From contig JAESUZ010005169.1 in the NCBI GenBank assembly GCA_017311185.1, positions 2,916,501 through 2,980,500 on the forward strand: a DNA stretch of 64,000 nt, read 5' to 3'. The notes below the pieces were generated by a model that searched no databases, was not told where the DNA came from, and was given only the letters and a program-made list of their open reading frames with translations. Position 1 is the first letter of the stretch, and every line of letters starts with the position of its first letter. This DNA is from Proteles cristata cristata. Lineage: Eukaryota > Chordata > Mammalia > Carnivora > Hyaenidae. The position numbers were made by a program, and so were the translations under genes. Positions 23,731 to 36,915 of this stretch are shown piece by piece.

Positions 23731-24664
23731 AAAACTAATATTATAAAATATTATTCACTTTTTAATGTGGCCTTAGTACATCGGTTATATATTCTATTTG
23801 TTTTCAATATTAACTGTGGAATTTATAATAAATTAAGCTCAACAGCCCTTTTTTCATTAGAATATTAAAAATATTAAAAAATGACATGTGTGTAAACCGA
23901 GCAATTTGAAAGGATAACTCGTGGACAATTTTAGTTTAATTTAAGAAATAAAAAGCCACATTAAAAAACATAAAATGATTTCTTTTCCTCTTCTCTTTAA
24001 GGCCAATCATGTAAAATATTTCTCATTTACTACAGCCTGACTGAAGCATCTATCTAAATAATTCATTTTCTTTCAACCAAATTTGAATGGCATGTTTGTG
24101 CATGTATATACTTATGTTGTATCGATTTTATTATATTTTGCACATAAAGAAATAAGCTTGGCACAGTCTCTACAAGTGAATCTTACAGTCTAAAGAGGGA
24201 GAATAATAGGGTGTTACTTAAAGTAACAACATGAAGTCAAGTCAAGGAATATGAAAGCAAAAATAAAACAGAAAGAGAAGGATGAGTCCTGATGGCCAGT
24301 AGCTAGCACAAATGGCAGGTTTTGAGTACAGAAATCAGAATAAGAACCTCTCATTTGGCCTCTCTTCTAACCCTAAAATCATTTTTATAAAAGTATGTAA
24401 AAAACAGAAAAAAATTGCTAATCCCAATTTTAATAAACTTCCTGTTAATCATGAATTTATATATCAATGTGGACAACTCCTTACACATTGGTGTTTTTGA
24501 GCTTGAACTCATTTAAACAAGTCATAGTACAATGTGTCTCTCTGACTCTCTTGCCTGTGCCCAAACTCAGAAAAGTGAAGCTCTGTCCTCAAACTAACTG
24601 CTTCTGTTCCTGTGAACAGTTCACTGAAGCCTACCTTTCTACATTCACTGAAGTCAGCAGCTCA
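23731..24664. other. No recognisable feature
   Basis: This is AT-rich sequence without an identified gene or repeat. The short ORFs at 24312-24673 have no recognisable similarity. Confidence 0.45.
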
Positions 24665-25150
24665 GAGGTATGATACTAGCTAACTTGTGCTGGGCTCATG
24701 TTATACGTCAGGTGCCATGTACAAGAAACTTTCCATGATTTGTTTGCTCTTAAAAGCAAATTTATGGCGAAGTAGTATTAAAATCTTAACTCTGCATGCA
24801 GGGGACATAAGACTTGAAGAGTATAAGCGGGGCACCTGGGTGGCTAAGTTGGTTGAATGTCCAACTCTTGGTTTCTGCTCAGCCCATGATCTCATGGTCA
24901 ATGGATCAAGCCCTCTGTTGGGCTCCATGCTGATCCTGGAGACTGCTTGAGATTCTCTCTCTCACACTCTCTCTCTCTCTCTCTCTCTCTCTTTTCCCCA
25001 CTGCCTACCATCCCCAGCTTATGCTCTCATTCTCAAAAAATAATTAATTAAAAAAAAAAAAAAGAGCTGGAGTGAGTGATGAAATAACTTGCCTGAGACT
25101 CATGGTTAACAAGTGACAGAGCCTAGGCACTCTCTTTCCACCATACCAAA
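24665..25150 (+). mobile_element. MIR SINE fossil, plus strand, split by a SINEC
   Basis: The left half has 'actagctaacttgtgctggg' (24674-24693) and 'caggtgccatgtacaagaaa' (24709-24728). The right half resumes with 'aaataacttgcctgagactc' (25081-25100) and 'aacaagtgacagagcctagg' (25107-25126). These are the core and 3' blocks of MIR. The SINEC at 24829-25063 lies between them. Confidence 0.75.
24829..25063 (+). mobile_element. SINEC, older copy, inside the MIR
   Basis: The head 'ggggcacctgggtggctaag', a diverged B-box region, an expanded (CT)n run (24955-24992) and a poly(A) tail are present. It has more substitutions than the young subfamily. Confidence 0.92.
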
Positions 25151-26607
25151 ACGGTGTCACAGAACAACGATGGAGAACAAATAGGGAAACTGAATCAGAT
25201 TACACAATAACTCCTGGGAAATAAAGTCATCATGGAAAAAAAAATGTGTTGTTTTCAGGAACGAGTCAAGAGTAAGCAGAATTTTCAGCATGAAGACATA
25301 AAGATGAGAATTTTAGATTATTAAAATAACATGGATAGAGGAAATGCTAGGCCAGTTTAATAATTAACAGTAACTCATTTAACTAGATGAAAGTAATATT
25401 CAGCAAAGGAAAGAAAACCAAGCCAGAAATGAAGAGCAAGTCTATAATAGGATAATACACACTGGAAACTAGTAAGTGGACAGAACATCAACCTTGAGTC
25501 TAGAAATTGGTTTAGCCTAAGTAGCCCATGAGGGCAGGTAGGGTGGGGTGGATTAGACCTTTATTTTCCAGACTGGGAAGTATTATAAATAAAAATATAT
25601 ATATATTTACTGAAAATTCAATTAAAAAAAGACTCGGGAAAAATATTCAACACCCCTAACAAACACAACATAAAACTCCAACAGAATGACTCAATAAATT
25701 AAAAGTGGTAAGGCATGAAGAGAGAACAAGGGTAGAGATGAGCAGAAGTCAGCAATAAAAATACCCCAGAATGAGATAAACAGTGGGGCTTGTGAGATAA
25801 AGAGGTATTTTTATTAAAGTAAAACACAATGGTAAAATTGTGGAGCATGCTGGGGACAGTAAATAAAATAAAAATTCCTCTCAGAAAAATCAGAACTAAA
25901 TGTTGAGGGCAGGTAGGAGACCCTCCACAGAGTAGAAAAACAGAGGGAGAACATCAATAAAAAAGTTGATACAGGCAAGGATTCAGGATCACCACTACCT
26001 GGGGCAGGATTTCTAAGGAACAGAACATATAGCAGTTACTTAAAAGCTAAGTATAAGAAAGTATTTCCTGAGTTGAAGTAAATTTCTATATGGCTACTGC
26101 AAGTATTTACAATGTTTAAGGAAAATTGTTTCAAAGATATCTGAACAAAATGGTAGTGGTGGTGATGGTGGTGGTTGAAAGAACAAATTAGGATCCTAAA
26201 TGCAGGGAGACACTTCAAAACAAAGGTTAAATTCTGCACATAAAACTGATTAAAATAAGATTTCTTTCCAACAGCAAAAGACAAAAAATCATGGAAAAAG
26301 TTCTGGAGCCAGGGAGTTTGGAGAACCTTACACTAAAGCCAATTAAATTGTGGTCTATGTAGATGATTAGCAGAAAATATTCTCAAAAAAAAAAAAAAAG
26401 GAATGACTGATAAACAGCATTCATGTACCTTATTGAATAGAGTCATTGAAAAAATATAAAAGACATGGCTAAAAGATAAATAAAAGTTATTTGTTTTCCA
26501 TAACCATGTCATGCCCTTAACAAATACGACAAAGAATTCTGGAAATAGTTTAAATGGTGATGAGACTAAATTCCTGTAACTTAGTATAAAGCTGAATACA
26601 AATCTTA
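25151..26607. other. No gene recognised
   Basis: This is A-rich sequence. It includes a short (TA)n at 25595-25606, a (GGT)n-like patch at 26152-26175 that creates a poly-His artefact on the minus strand, and a poly(A) run at 26385-26399. The 100-codon minus-strand ORF at 26333-26635 runs into the neighbouring LTR and looks like chance. Confidence 0.4.
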
Positions 26608-26973
26608 TTAGGGACTGAATGTTTGTACCCCTCATCCCATTGTTATTTGTTGCAGCCCTACCCCTCAGTGTGATGCGATTTGGAGATGAAGCCTTTGGGA
26701 CTTCATTAAGATGAAGTGATAAGGCTGGGCCCTCAGGATTAATACTCTCCTAAAGAGAGCTATGAGAGCACTCTCTCCTTTTCTTTCTCCCTGCCATGTG
26801 AGGACTCTGTGAGAAGGTGACTATCTTCAGGACAGGAAGAGAGTCCTCACTAGGAAATAAATTGGCCAGCAGCTTGGTCTTGGCTTCTAGCCTCTAGAAC
26901 TGTGAGACAATAAATTTCTGTTGCCTAGTGATCCAGCTTACAGTACTTTGCTATGGCAGCCCAAGCTAAGACA
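26608..26973 (+). mobile_element. MaLR (MLT1-type) LTR
   Basis: Characteristic MaLR blocks occur in order: 'gggactgaatgtttgtaccc' (26611-26630), 'cctttgggacttcattaaga', 'ctgccatgtgaggactctgt' (26792-26811), 'gccagcagcttggtcttggc' (26864-26883), 'agaactgtgagaca' and the terminal 'gcagcccaagctaagaca'. The LTR poly(A) signal AATAAA is at 26909-26914. Nearly the whole ~370-base LTR is kept and no internal retroviral sequence adjoins, so it is a solo LTR. Confidence 0.85.
26909..26914 (+). promoter_or_regulatory. Polyadenylation signal AATAAA of the MaLR LTR
   Basis: It sits directly after 'ctgtgagac' and before 'tttctgttg', the standard position in this LTR family. Confidence 0.7.
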
Positions 26974-29429
26974 AATATCAGTAAAATTATTTCTAGAAAA
27001 ATAATATGCTGCACATGATTTGAATAACAATGATTTGCAAAGAAAAGAACCCCAGATCTTTTGGCACATGCAGACAAGTTGATGGGGAAGGGAAGACAGA
27101 ATTCATGAAAAGGAACGGGTGGTATTTAGGAGGGGTTTACAGACAGCGTTAGTCTACATGTCCTTTGGCAATAGTACTGGAAAAAGTCATTCTTCATTTA
27201 CTCAACCTATAAGGCAATATGGAAAGTAAATTTAAATATTAAAATAATTGAATTCTTATAACGGGTTGTAACTAAATATAGTTGAATAGCAAACCTGACT
27301 ACAAATCAAAGTTATTTCATGTGCAAGGTGATTGGAACTGAAAACAAGATCCATAGAAAATGTGATATAAATGTGGGAATAGAAGTTTATTTTTCTGATC
27401 AGCAGATTTAGTGGTTTGTGTGCTGAAACCAGGAATACCAGTATCAATTCCTTTCTAACACAATGAAATCAACCATGCAAAAATGGCTTTGAGAAAGTGC
27501 TCAGAGTCCCTGGGCAAAGGCCATATGTGGATGACTGTCTACCTGCTTGTCATACTACTAGCTTCCAAACTGTGACCGCTATGAAGCCTTAAAATTTTGC
27601 ATTGCTTTATGTTTGTTTCATTATTTGCCCTCCTTGCCTCAGAGGACTGATTATCTCCTTATTTGACAGGCTGTCTTTTCCCCATTCCCATATTTGTGAG
27701 ATTTGGTAACAGTATTGCCAGTGGCCTCAGGAGTCTAGATATAAAATATCAAAATTAATGTAGCTGAGGATCAGCATTTACATCCAGCAATGTAACTACA
27801 AAATATAAAGTATAAATTTCTTAGATCTCTGTATTATTTAGGGTTAAGGTTGTGGTAGATATGAAACAAGAAGGATGTACATTAAGCACGTGGGTTAGTG
27901 TCCCAAAGAAGTCCTCCAGTGCTGCAATAGTATTTACACACGGAGAGGGTGATGGCTCAGGGCAGCTGTGTGCTTCTGAGGGTGATGTGAGGAAATTTGG
28001 GTTTAATGGCATTTCCCTAGAATGCTGTTAGAGAGGAGCAAGAACAGCAAAACGTGCAGAGGCAAGGATAACGAGTAAGGTCATAATTGAATAGATCCCT
28101 TACCCAAACACCGAGTGGAAAGCTATTTGTCCTTTTGAACTAAACTATAATGATCAAATTAAACTCCAAGAGAAAACAAGTAAATGATCAATGGTACATG
28201 GCTTAATTCAAGCTAAAGGGTCATTATCTAAGTAAGATGTAGGGGTCTGAAAAGATTATGGAAATTAAGCAGGATCTGAATCAAAGTTTAACATGGCAAC
28301 AAGTACATACTGTTTATTCAGAAGTTGGAAGAACTGGGACATTTGAGGGGCGAGGCTAGGGATAGAGAATGTGGATAAGAAGCCAGACACAGTTAAATCT
28401 CAGAAGCAAGTCACTGAAATGTTATTTTTTATGCTATCAATGCTTTATCTTTTATACATCTCTATGAGAGGACATGACATACATTTAGAAGACTTCTGAA
28501 GCCAGGAGGGAGCCAAACCAAAGGTACTGCTATCTGAGGAGTTAAACTTTTAGGTTTTCTCTACAAACTACCTTCTTTTCTCATTTGTTCTGAATTGGAC
28601 CTTTACCTCACCCCAAGTTTCTAATGGTCATCTACTATATCTCACATCTCTGATTACAGCAAGCAATGACAGCTGTATAATCCACTTTAGAATAAATGTT
28701 GTCCCTCCTCCCTCCCCCCCTCCTCTGCCAATAGAATAAATGACAATCTTGATACTTTCTTCTCGTGGCCTCTGGTGAATTAGGTCTCAGGGTGAAACAC
28801 TTTGAGTCAGCTGAATGTGGAATATTATCTACATGTTTTAATACAGAAAGCTGCTTTTCCATTTTATAAACTAGGAAGAAAAATGCTTGCTATCTGATTC
28901 AAATTGGTCATAAGAATTCAAATCCTCAACAAATTTAAACTGTTATCTTAAGAATACATAGTGATAAGCCTTTAAATAAAAGAAGAAGCCTCTTATTTCT
29001 GATCCATAATTTCTACCTGACTAGTTACAAATATTCCTATAGCTTCTACTACTCTAAATGATGATGACTGAATTTTTTTCTGTCATTTATTTGCAAAATT
29101 TCAGTTGCCTGCAGGACAGATCCACTTGTACATTTCACAAGTATCTCACACATTAAAAAATCCACAAATAGTATAAATCTCAGATCTAGTAGAGCCCCAG
29201 CCCCCACCGTCTAAGTAGAGTGCCTGACAATGCCATATGCCCTACCCCACCACCACCATGGGGAAAGATATCTTGTCTGAATAGCTATAGTGATTGGTCT
29301 TGTTTCATGATTTTCTCAGATTTTCTGCCATTTTTTCAGTACTTTGCATATCAGATAACATACATATTTTTCCAGTATTATTGGAGTGTGAAAAAAAGGA
29401 TCATATGTATTACATAATGCGCTTTTTAA
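26974..29429. other. No gene recognised
   Basis: This is 2.5 kb of unique-looking sequence, less AT-biased than average. A faint resemblance to reversed L2 ('gcaagaacagcaaaacgtgc' at 28038-28057) is too weak to annotate separately. The short ORFs have no recognised similarity. Confidence 0.4.
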
Positions 29430-29680
29430 AAAGGTAAATCACATGATTTAATAGGCATATACATTGTGAAATGATTACCACAATCAAGTTAATTAATACA
29501 TCCATCACCTCACATACTTACCACTTGTGTGTGTGGGTGTGTGGTGAGAACACTTAAGATCTACTTTCTTAACAAATTTCAGGTTTGTACTACAGTACTA
29601 TTAACTACAGTGATCAGGTGACAGTTCTCTATTCTGAGTGATGTTTTCTGGCTATAACACTGAAATCAAAGCTATAAACT
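29430..29680 (-). mobile_element. L1M 3' UTR fragment, minus strand
   Basis: 'catatacattgtgaaatgat' (29456-29475), 'taatacatccatcacctcac' (29494-29513), 'gagaacacttaagatctact' (29547-29566) and 'actattaactacagtgatca' are the reversed L1MA/L1MB-type 3' UTR. A small (GT)n run sits at 29526-29542. Confidence 0.78.
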
Positions 29681-32600
29681 AAAAAAAATTGTTTTACTTT
29701 TTTCTCTTCTGAATTTCTCCACCTTAAACCCATTTATTCACCAAGCTTCAATTGCATTGCAAAAATATCTTTAAAATCCTGGCTTTCTCTTTAGACTGTC
29801 TTTCCGAGAATGAGTGCAGGGAACTCCCTAGCCTCCTCTTCTCCATGCTATACTTATTAACTCCTGAGATGTAAAGTTAGCTCGACTATCCTTCTGTGTA
29901 AAATTCACTATCTCTAATTCTCCCAGAATAAATCCAACTTCATTCACTATAGTGGCTGTTAGGGAGTAGGGGTGAAAGTCCTTGTTCATTCAGACCAAAT
30001 GAGCTTGCAAACACCACTCCCTAAACCTCCAATACCACAGTCTCCATTTCTTTTCTTGCTACCCCTCATTATTCCATTTGTGACTAGCTCTATATTAACC
30101 TCTCAAAACACTACATTATATTTGAAATATTTTTTTCTCTGACTATATTCTCATAAGAGTGTATAGATCACAAAATGTCTGGTGACATTAACATTTTCTC
30201 TTGTAGGGTCCCAGAAAATGGTAGGCATTTACACAGTAATTGTTTATAGACTTAAACTCAAATGAAAAACATTAAGAAAAGTTCAAGCTTCCTTTACAAC
30301 CCAGAAAACTCTTCATAAAGCACCTAAGATTTTTCCAAGAATAGGTTAACCTATTCAGCTTTTGCGCTTAAAGTATAATTTTGTTCATGTGCCTATACCA
30401 TAATTTGAATTTTATATTTTAATATCTTTCCCAATTAGATTGTGAACAAAGAGAGATATTTCATACGTATGGACTTGTAACACAACACTTCTTTCAATAA
30501 ACACTGTGCTGGGCATTGAATAAAATTTTTTGCATCACTGGAATTATACCCTGAAGTTTGTTAATGAAGAGGGCTTGCCGTAAATTAAGCTTGAATATTT
30601 AAAACCTAGAATCCATCTCTAAACCCTTTATGCTGATGCTGCTACTTTGACTTTTTTCTCCATTACCTTAAGGATGGTGTTACCTAATCTACCTGTCTTG
30701 CAAATTGCAGGTGTTGATGAAGCATATCCGTTTTAATTGAACTGTTAACCCATGGGAGAATTTCACTTACTCTCTCTTAATGGCATTTATGTTTTTAGAT
30801 TATTTAGCAGCTTTGATTATTTAGAAGAACCTCTTATGATTTATCAAGTAAAATGACATGATTAATGTTGTACATTATACTTTCTTTAATATGATTTTAC
30901 AAGTGGAAAGAAGCATCTGGATTTAATCACAAAATCACATTGAGCATCAGTGGTGCATGTAAAACAGCTCAGACTAGTGCCGAATATATCATTTCTCCTG
31001 TGATTACAGACATCTAATGGCTATTCTAATTTTCTAAAGACTGTCACCTTTTTAGCCAGTTGGCAGAAATTAACAAAGGTAGAAACAAGCACAGTTAAAC
31101 ACAGTTCAGGAGATCAGGGAAACTTTACAAGTGCTTGTGGTTTTATTTTGTTTTAATTATGGTTGATACACAGCCTTCAATTTTATTAGCAGAGAGCTAT
31201 TGTATAACTTTCTTAGGAAATAGAAGTCCATGGTGATTTATCTTATTTTACCAAAATTCTTGCTTCCTTCTCTTCTTCCTCCTCCCACTTCAATTTTCTC
31301 TACTCACAGCCATTGCATTTTGGGTTTTATACAGGTTTGTCTGCTTTCCTATTAAAGATGCCTAGGATTATTGGTGGAAACTTTCCAAAAAAAGTTCTAA
31401 ATCCATGTTAGGTTAAAACGCCCTGAGAAAACTGTTGCAAAGATAAAGTTTTTAAAGTCTGACTTAATAAATGGACTTTGCCCATTTATTATATTAGCTT
31501 TGAGATCATGAGTAAATTGCTTAAACTTCCTTAGTCTTAGTTTTTTTTTTTCAGAAAAAAATAGCAAAATAATATACACCTTATATGATTGTTGAATGAC
31601 ATATTCAGAAGGTATATTTAACATCATACCTGACAAAAATACTAAGTGCTTCAAAACTGTTAGCTATTATCAAAATTACTGGGCCAACTTACTTTGTTTC
31701 TGTTCTGGCAAACTTTCTACTATAGATCTATAAAACATAGTGTAATAGAAAAGATAAATGTTTTAACTTTTAAAATAAAACAACTGCTTTGATTCAAAAT
31801 AGAAGTCTAGGCAAATGCAATTCTATTTCTCCCAATTTAAATACTATGCACTTAAAACAAAACTCCATATAGCTGAATAAAGTAGTAATATTTTTAAAAT
31901 CTCAGATAACTAGAATTGGAGACACTGATACAGAAATATTTAGATATGTTTCTACATGGAAAACGTGTGTTATCAGTCAAATGGATAAACTCATTGAGAG
32001 GTTAACACAATTTAGAGTCTATCAAGAGAAGAAAGGAACAATATTGGCAGTTATCTTCATACAGGCACAAACATAATGAGTGGAAGCCTTAATGAGCCAG
32101 AGATCACAGGGGTGAACTAAGAAGTGTCTGTGGAGAGAATATTCCTCACCTTCAATCTTGCTTGCACAGCATTTGTTGTGGCTCCAACTTTAAGCACCCA
32201 CAAATCTTTTAAAGAAACTAAAGAACATGCTTGGAAGGACAGAGTCTCAGAATGTGAAATGGCACACTAAATGAAACTCTTCCTCTATTTTACTTTGAAC
32301 AGGTCAACATGGCCTTCTCTTCCCTATCGTGCAAGTAAATTAAAGCCTGCCAGCCAATCTTTCCTGTGGACAGATCAAAAATAATAAAACAGCAAAACAG
32401 GCTGATCTATGCATAAATATATACATATATATGTGTGTGTAATCAATTCTTTCCTATTGATCCTCATTTTTTTCATATATTTACACATAGATGTGAATAT
32501 CTATGTGTCATCAACTCTTTCTTTTTTTTTAATACCCATTTCTTATAGTAGCCTGTTTTAACATCTACAATCTCTCTATAGGAAAGAGAGGCATAGAGAC

Positions 32601-33309
32601 TGGCAGGCTTTACTTGCTTGAAAGAGGAGAGGTAACCATGGTGACCTGTTTAATACATAAGAAAGGAGAGCTTTCATTTGCCATGCCAATTCACATATTT
32701 CTGGTAAGGAATTGAAGAAAATGTCCAGGAAATATACAGATTATATATCAAAAGAGTTTATGTATATATAAAGTATCTGTGAAATGGAAACATTTTCAAG
32801 GAATTGCAAAGGTAAAGGATAGAGAAAATAGCAATGAAAAAATAATGAGGAAAGAAACAAAGAAGAAAATTTCTCAGGTCAAAGAATAAAATAAAAGCTT
32901 TTGAGCCAGAATTCAATGTGAATGCACATGACTAGTTTTTAAAAACATTTTCACTTAGCTATGACATTTCAGAATGCCCAAAGCAAATAAAAAATCTGAA
33001 ATATTCCAGATACTAATCCTTTATCATTTACTTTTTTTTGGATGTGCCACTTCCGAGTCCATAGCTTCCCCCCATTTTTATAGCTCTTCATAATCAAAAT
33101 TATGTGAATTATTTCTATTGACTCTTTCAATCCTTTAGTGCTATTTAATTTTGTTATATTGAGGAAATTTGTCTTTATATAAAATATGTTTCAAAAATAT
33201 ACACAAATGTAGCCTCCTATATTTTTATTTTATTTCCTATGAATATTCAATGTTTTGTATTCTTATATAAAGTGTACACTTTTCCCCTATATGAATAACA
33301 CATATTACT
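29681..33309. other. Long repeat-poor stretch, no gene recognised
   Basis: At 3.6 kb this is the longest stretch without a clear transposon. 30540-31085 is the least repeat-like and could be a conserved non-coding element. A weak L2-like end may lie at 30205-30250. A TA/TG patch is at 32417-32440. The 85-codon minus-strand ORF (31397-31654) has no recognised similarity. Confidence 0.4.
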
Positions 33310-34920
33310 GGTGCTGGTGATTTTTCTCTCATAAATGAAATGAAATGTTTCATACTCTGTGAACCTTGTTAAAATTTTGAAATTTTGTTTGGAATTACAT
33401 TGGATAAATTTTGGGTGCTTGAGTCTTAAAATACCTCTCAATTTATTTAAGATATCTCAAATAATTTTCTCTAAAATTTTATAATATTCTCCACGAAAGC
33501 CTATACATATTTTAATTTGTTTTTGTGTACATTACATTTGTACCTCTATTGGGGCTTTAAAAAGTAATGTGCTATTTATGTACTACTATGTACAGCTAAT
33601 ACATAAGAATGTAAGTTCTCAAAATTGATTCATACTCCCAAACTTGCCAAAATCTTTTCTTTTTTTTAATTTTTTTTATGTCTTTATTTTGAGAGAGAGA
33701 GAGAGAGAGAGAGTCACAGAATCTGAAACAGGCTCCAGGCTCTGAGCTGTCAGCACAGATCTCAAGGTGGGTCTCGAACCCATATACTGAGATCATGAAC
33801 AGAGCTGAAGTCGGACGCTTATCGGACTGAGCAACCCAGGCACCCCACAAACCTTGCCAAATTCTAATTAACTATAGTAATTTATAGGTTCCTATAGTAT
33901 TTTCCTTGATTATGGTTATATTATCTGTGAAAAATGCCTATATGATTTAATCCTCTCTAACTCATATTTTAAGATATTTTTTCTTGCCTTTCTTCACTAT
34001 TATTATTATTACCAGTGTAAGAAATATCCTTATTATTTTCCTACAAATGGTCTCTTTTTAATATTTACCAATAAATACATTTGTTACACACTTGTCTATT
34101 AACTCCAGCTAAGGATGTTCCTTTATATACTTTGATTGTTAAGAATATTTTCTAAAGTATGGGTATCTGCTGATAGTAAATTAATGGAAATACTTTTACA
34201 CTTCTTGATATGATGTTTCTCTTTTACTCTATCTAATGTGCATATTTCATTAATTGATATTCTTGTATATAAATAATTCTTAGTGTCCTGAGAAGAAGAT
34301 ATCTTCCTCCTGAATTTCAATGTTGCATACAGGTAATTTATTTTGTTTGAGTTTATTTACGGTATGTGGCTCTCTGTTCATAACGGATTACACTGAAGTG
34401 TATCTGTTTCCCATGCATTGATTTGGGTTTCTGAGGAATATCCTAGCCCAGTAACGGAATTGGACACAATGCCTCTGGAGCTAACCTCTATAAGAAACAT
34501 TGGTGAAACATAGTTTATTTCCATTCCCTGAAGTATGTGTAATTTACCTCTGAATTCTCTGGCACAGATGGTATTCTGTGAGTAAATATTTAAAACTGGT
34601 TCAACTATTTTAAAGATCACATTTATCTCATTTTTATACTTTATGTTTATAAAAAAATCAAGTCTTTCAAAACTTTTTCTTATACATTGGGTATGTTTTT
34701 TCGAAACGATCTTTAGTTTAGAAAATATCTTCATTTGTGCCCCATTTACATATTATTTATTTAATCCTTTCTATTTGTCAGACATTTGGCTATATTGTTT
34801 CTTCTAGTTAAATCTGATTTTATATTATCTTCTTTTATGTATCTATTTTCAAATCAATCAATTTCTGTCTATATTGTTAATTTTCTTTATTCTACTTTGA
34901 TTTTTTTAACTTGTTTCTTT
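33310..34920 (-). mobile_element. Ancient L1 (L1M/HAL1-like) ORF2 relic, minus strand
   Basis: On the minus strand the order follows L1 ORF2: 'ttggaattacattggataaa' (33390-33409), a segment at 34115-34265 that tracks the L1 RT region around the 'gttgaattttgtcaaatgc' consensus, and 'tcaatttctgtctatattgt' (34858-34877). Substitutions are extensive and no frame is open. The 118-codon minus-strand ORF (34378-34734) lies inside it but is not a conserved ORF2 piece that I can recognise. A SINE splits the relic at 33656-33846. Confidence 0.55.
33656..33846 (-). mobile_element. SINEC, minus strand, inside an L1 relic
   Basis: It has a T-rich tail side, a (GA)n run (33691-33713), 'caggctccaggctctgagct' and a terminal 'gcaacccaggcacccc'. 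The flanks 'aaacttgccaaaatct' and 'aaaccttgccaaattct' are an imperfect target duplication. The body is shortened by about 25-30 bases. Confidence 0.93.
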
Positions 34921-34929
34921 GAAGTAAAT

Positions 34930-36345
34930 TAGAGGAAGTTGTGGAAAGAGTGCAAATATTGTGCAGTCTTACTAATGTTGCCCCAATGACAACACTTTAT
35001 ATAAATATAATATTAAAACCAGAATATTGAGATTAGTCTGTTAGTGCTAACTAGACTATAGATCTTACTCAGTTCCACCAAGTTTTATAAGTACCTGTGT
35101 ATGTGTGTAGTTTGTCACAATTTTATTCTAAGCATAAAGATTCATTTATATAACCATCACTACAATCAAGATACAGAACTGTTCCCTCACCACCAAGAAA
35201 TTCTCTTTTCTTCCTCTATAATTGCATTCTAGCTCCTCATCATTTTGGAAATTGCTTGTTTTGTTCTCAATAGTTTCTTCATTTACAGACTGTTATGTAA
35301 ATGAAATCCTACAGCATGTAGCCTTCTGCAATGTTTTTTTTTCACTAATGACAGTGCCTTTGACATCCATCCAAGTTGTTACATGTAGTGATAGTGTCCT
35401 TTTCTTTTTTATTGCCCTTTAATATGCCATGGTATACATGCATATCATGGCTTATCGGGCCCTTTACCCTTTGAAGGGCAGGGTTATTACCAATTTCTGG
35501 TTACCATAAATACAGCTGCTATGAACATTTATATATAAGTTTTGGTGTGAACATAGGTTTTTGTTCCTTGGGTATCTGTTCAAGAGTGTAATTAGCTGGG
35601 TCATGTTACAAGTATAGTTTGCTTTTATAAATAACTTCCAAATAATTTCTAGAGTGGTTGTGCCATTTTACATTCTTACCAGAAATGCATGAAAAAAACT
35701 AATTTCTCCAAATTCTTGATAACATTTATCTTAAAAGAAAAACATTTTAACCATTCTTATAGGTGTGTAATAATATCTTGTTATGGTTGCAACTGGTGAC
35801 TCTCTAGCAGTTAATGATATTCAACATATTTTCATGTGCTTATTTGCTTTCACATCTCCTCTTTAGGGAAAAGTCTGTACATCTTTTGTTCATTTTTGTT
35901 TGCTGTGTTTTGAGAGCTTTTTTTTTTTTTTTTTTAATATGTTATAGTTTAAGACCTTAGTCTGATATATGGTTTGCAAAAATTTTTAACTGTCTTTTGC
36001 TTTTGACTGTTTTTCATATAGGAAACTTTTTACTTTGATGAAGTCTATTTTCCAATGTTTTCTTTTATGGGGGGGTTATGCTTTTTATGCAATGCCTGAT
36101 AAGTCTTCATCTAGCCCCAGGTCCCAAACATTTGCTCTTATATTTACTTCTAAAAGCTTAATAGTTGTACATTTGAATCTATCATCCATGCTCAGTTAAT
36201 TTTTATCAGGTGTGAGGTTTAAGTTATGTTTTTCAACTTGGGGCTTTTTTTTTTTTTTTTTGGTATTTGTTTGCTTTGTCTATAGATAGTCAATTGCTCC
36301 TGCAAAGACTATCCTTCTTTCAGTGACTTTATTAACACTGAATGA
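34930..36345 (-). mobile_element. L1M 3' end (3' UTR plus ORF2 C-terminus), minus strand
   Basis: From left to right this is the reversed 3' UTR and then ORF2: 'atacagaactgttccctcac' (35171-35190), 'gacatccatccaagttgtta' (35363-35382), 'acagctgctatgaacattta' (35512-35531), 'gccattttacattcttacca' (35662-35681), 'tttcatgtgcttatttgctt' (35831-35850) and 'agttaatttttatcaggtgt' (36195-36214). It stops near 'caaagactatccttctttca'. All frames are broken. Confidence 0.85.
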
Positions 36346-36915
36346 GCTTTTCCTATCAAATATAAAGACAGAAACTACACTATGTTACAGTAATGACCCT
36401 AAAACTGCTCAATTGTGTTTCTCTTTATTTATCTTCCAAATTTTCATTACTATTCTGGATATGCTTTTCTAATAGGGAAACAAAAGTATATTAAAAATAA
36501 AAAGTTTTTAGGAGATGCTGTGAAGACACTATTCGTTAAGCAATTTTAATCCTTTGCATATGCCCCAATCATTTACCATCATAATTTCAATTCTGAAATT
36601 TAGATGAACAAAAAACTTTACTGTTCAAGCTGTGAAAAAAAATCTAAAAGATTTTTAGAGAGATCATTTATAAAAGGTTAATGGTTTACATTCATAGCAT
36701 TCTTCTCACTATTTATAAATTAATAAGGTTTTAATTAAAACTTTGCATTTAGTGTTTTTTTTTTACTTCGCTAATAAATACTCTAAACTTATCCCCAGAT
36801 GGTTTCACTGATGAAAGGAAGTAGTGTATGAAGTCTTGAAGTTAGTGCCTGAAACCTAAACAAAATCCATTAAATTAGACAAACGGCACGTAAAGATTAA
36901 AAATTGAATGTATCA
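36346..36915. other. No recognisable feature
   Basis: This is AT-rich sequence without an identified gene or repeat. Confidence 0.45.

Noticed and set aside
26152..26175. Poly-histidine coding stretch on the minus strand
   Set aside because: It is a short imperfect GGT repeat inside an 82-codon ORF without other support.
34378..34734. 118-codon minus-strand ORF
   Set aside because: It lies within an ancient L1 relic, shows no recognisable domain, and has no promoter or exon context.
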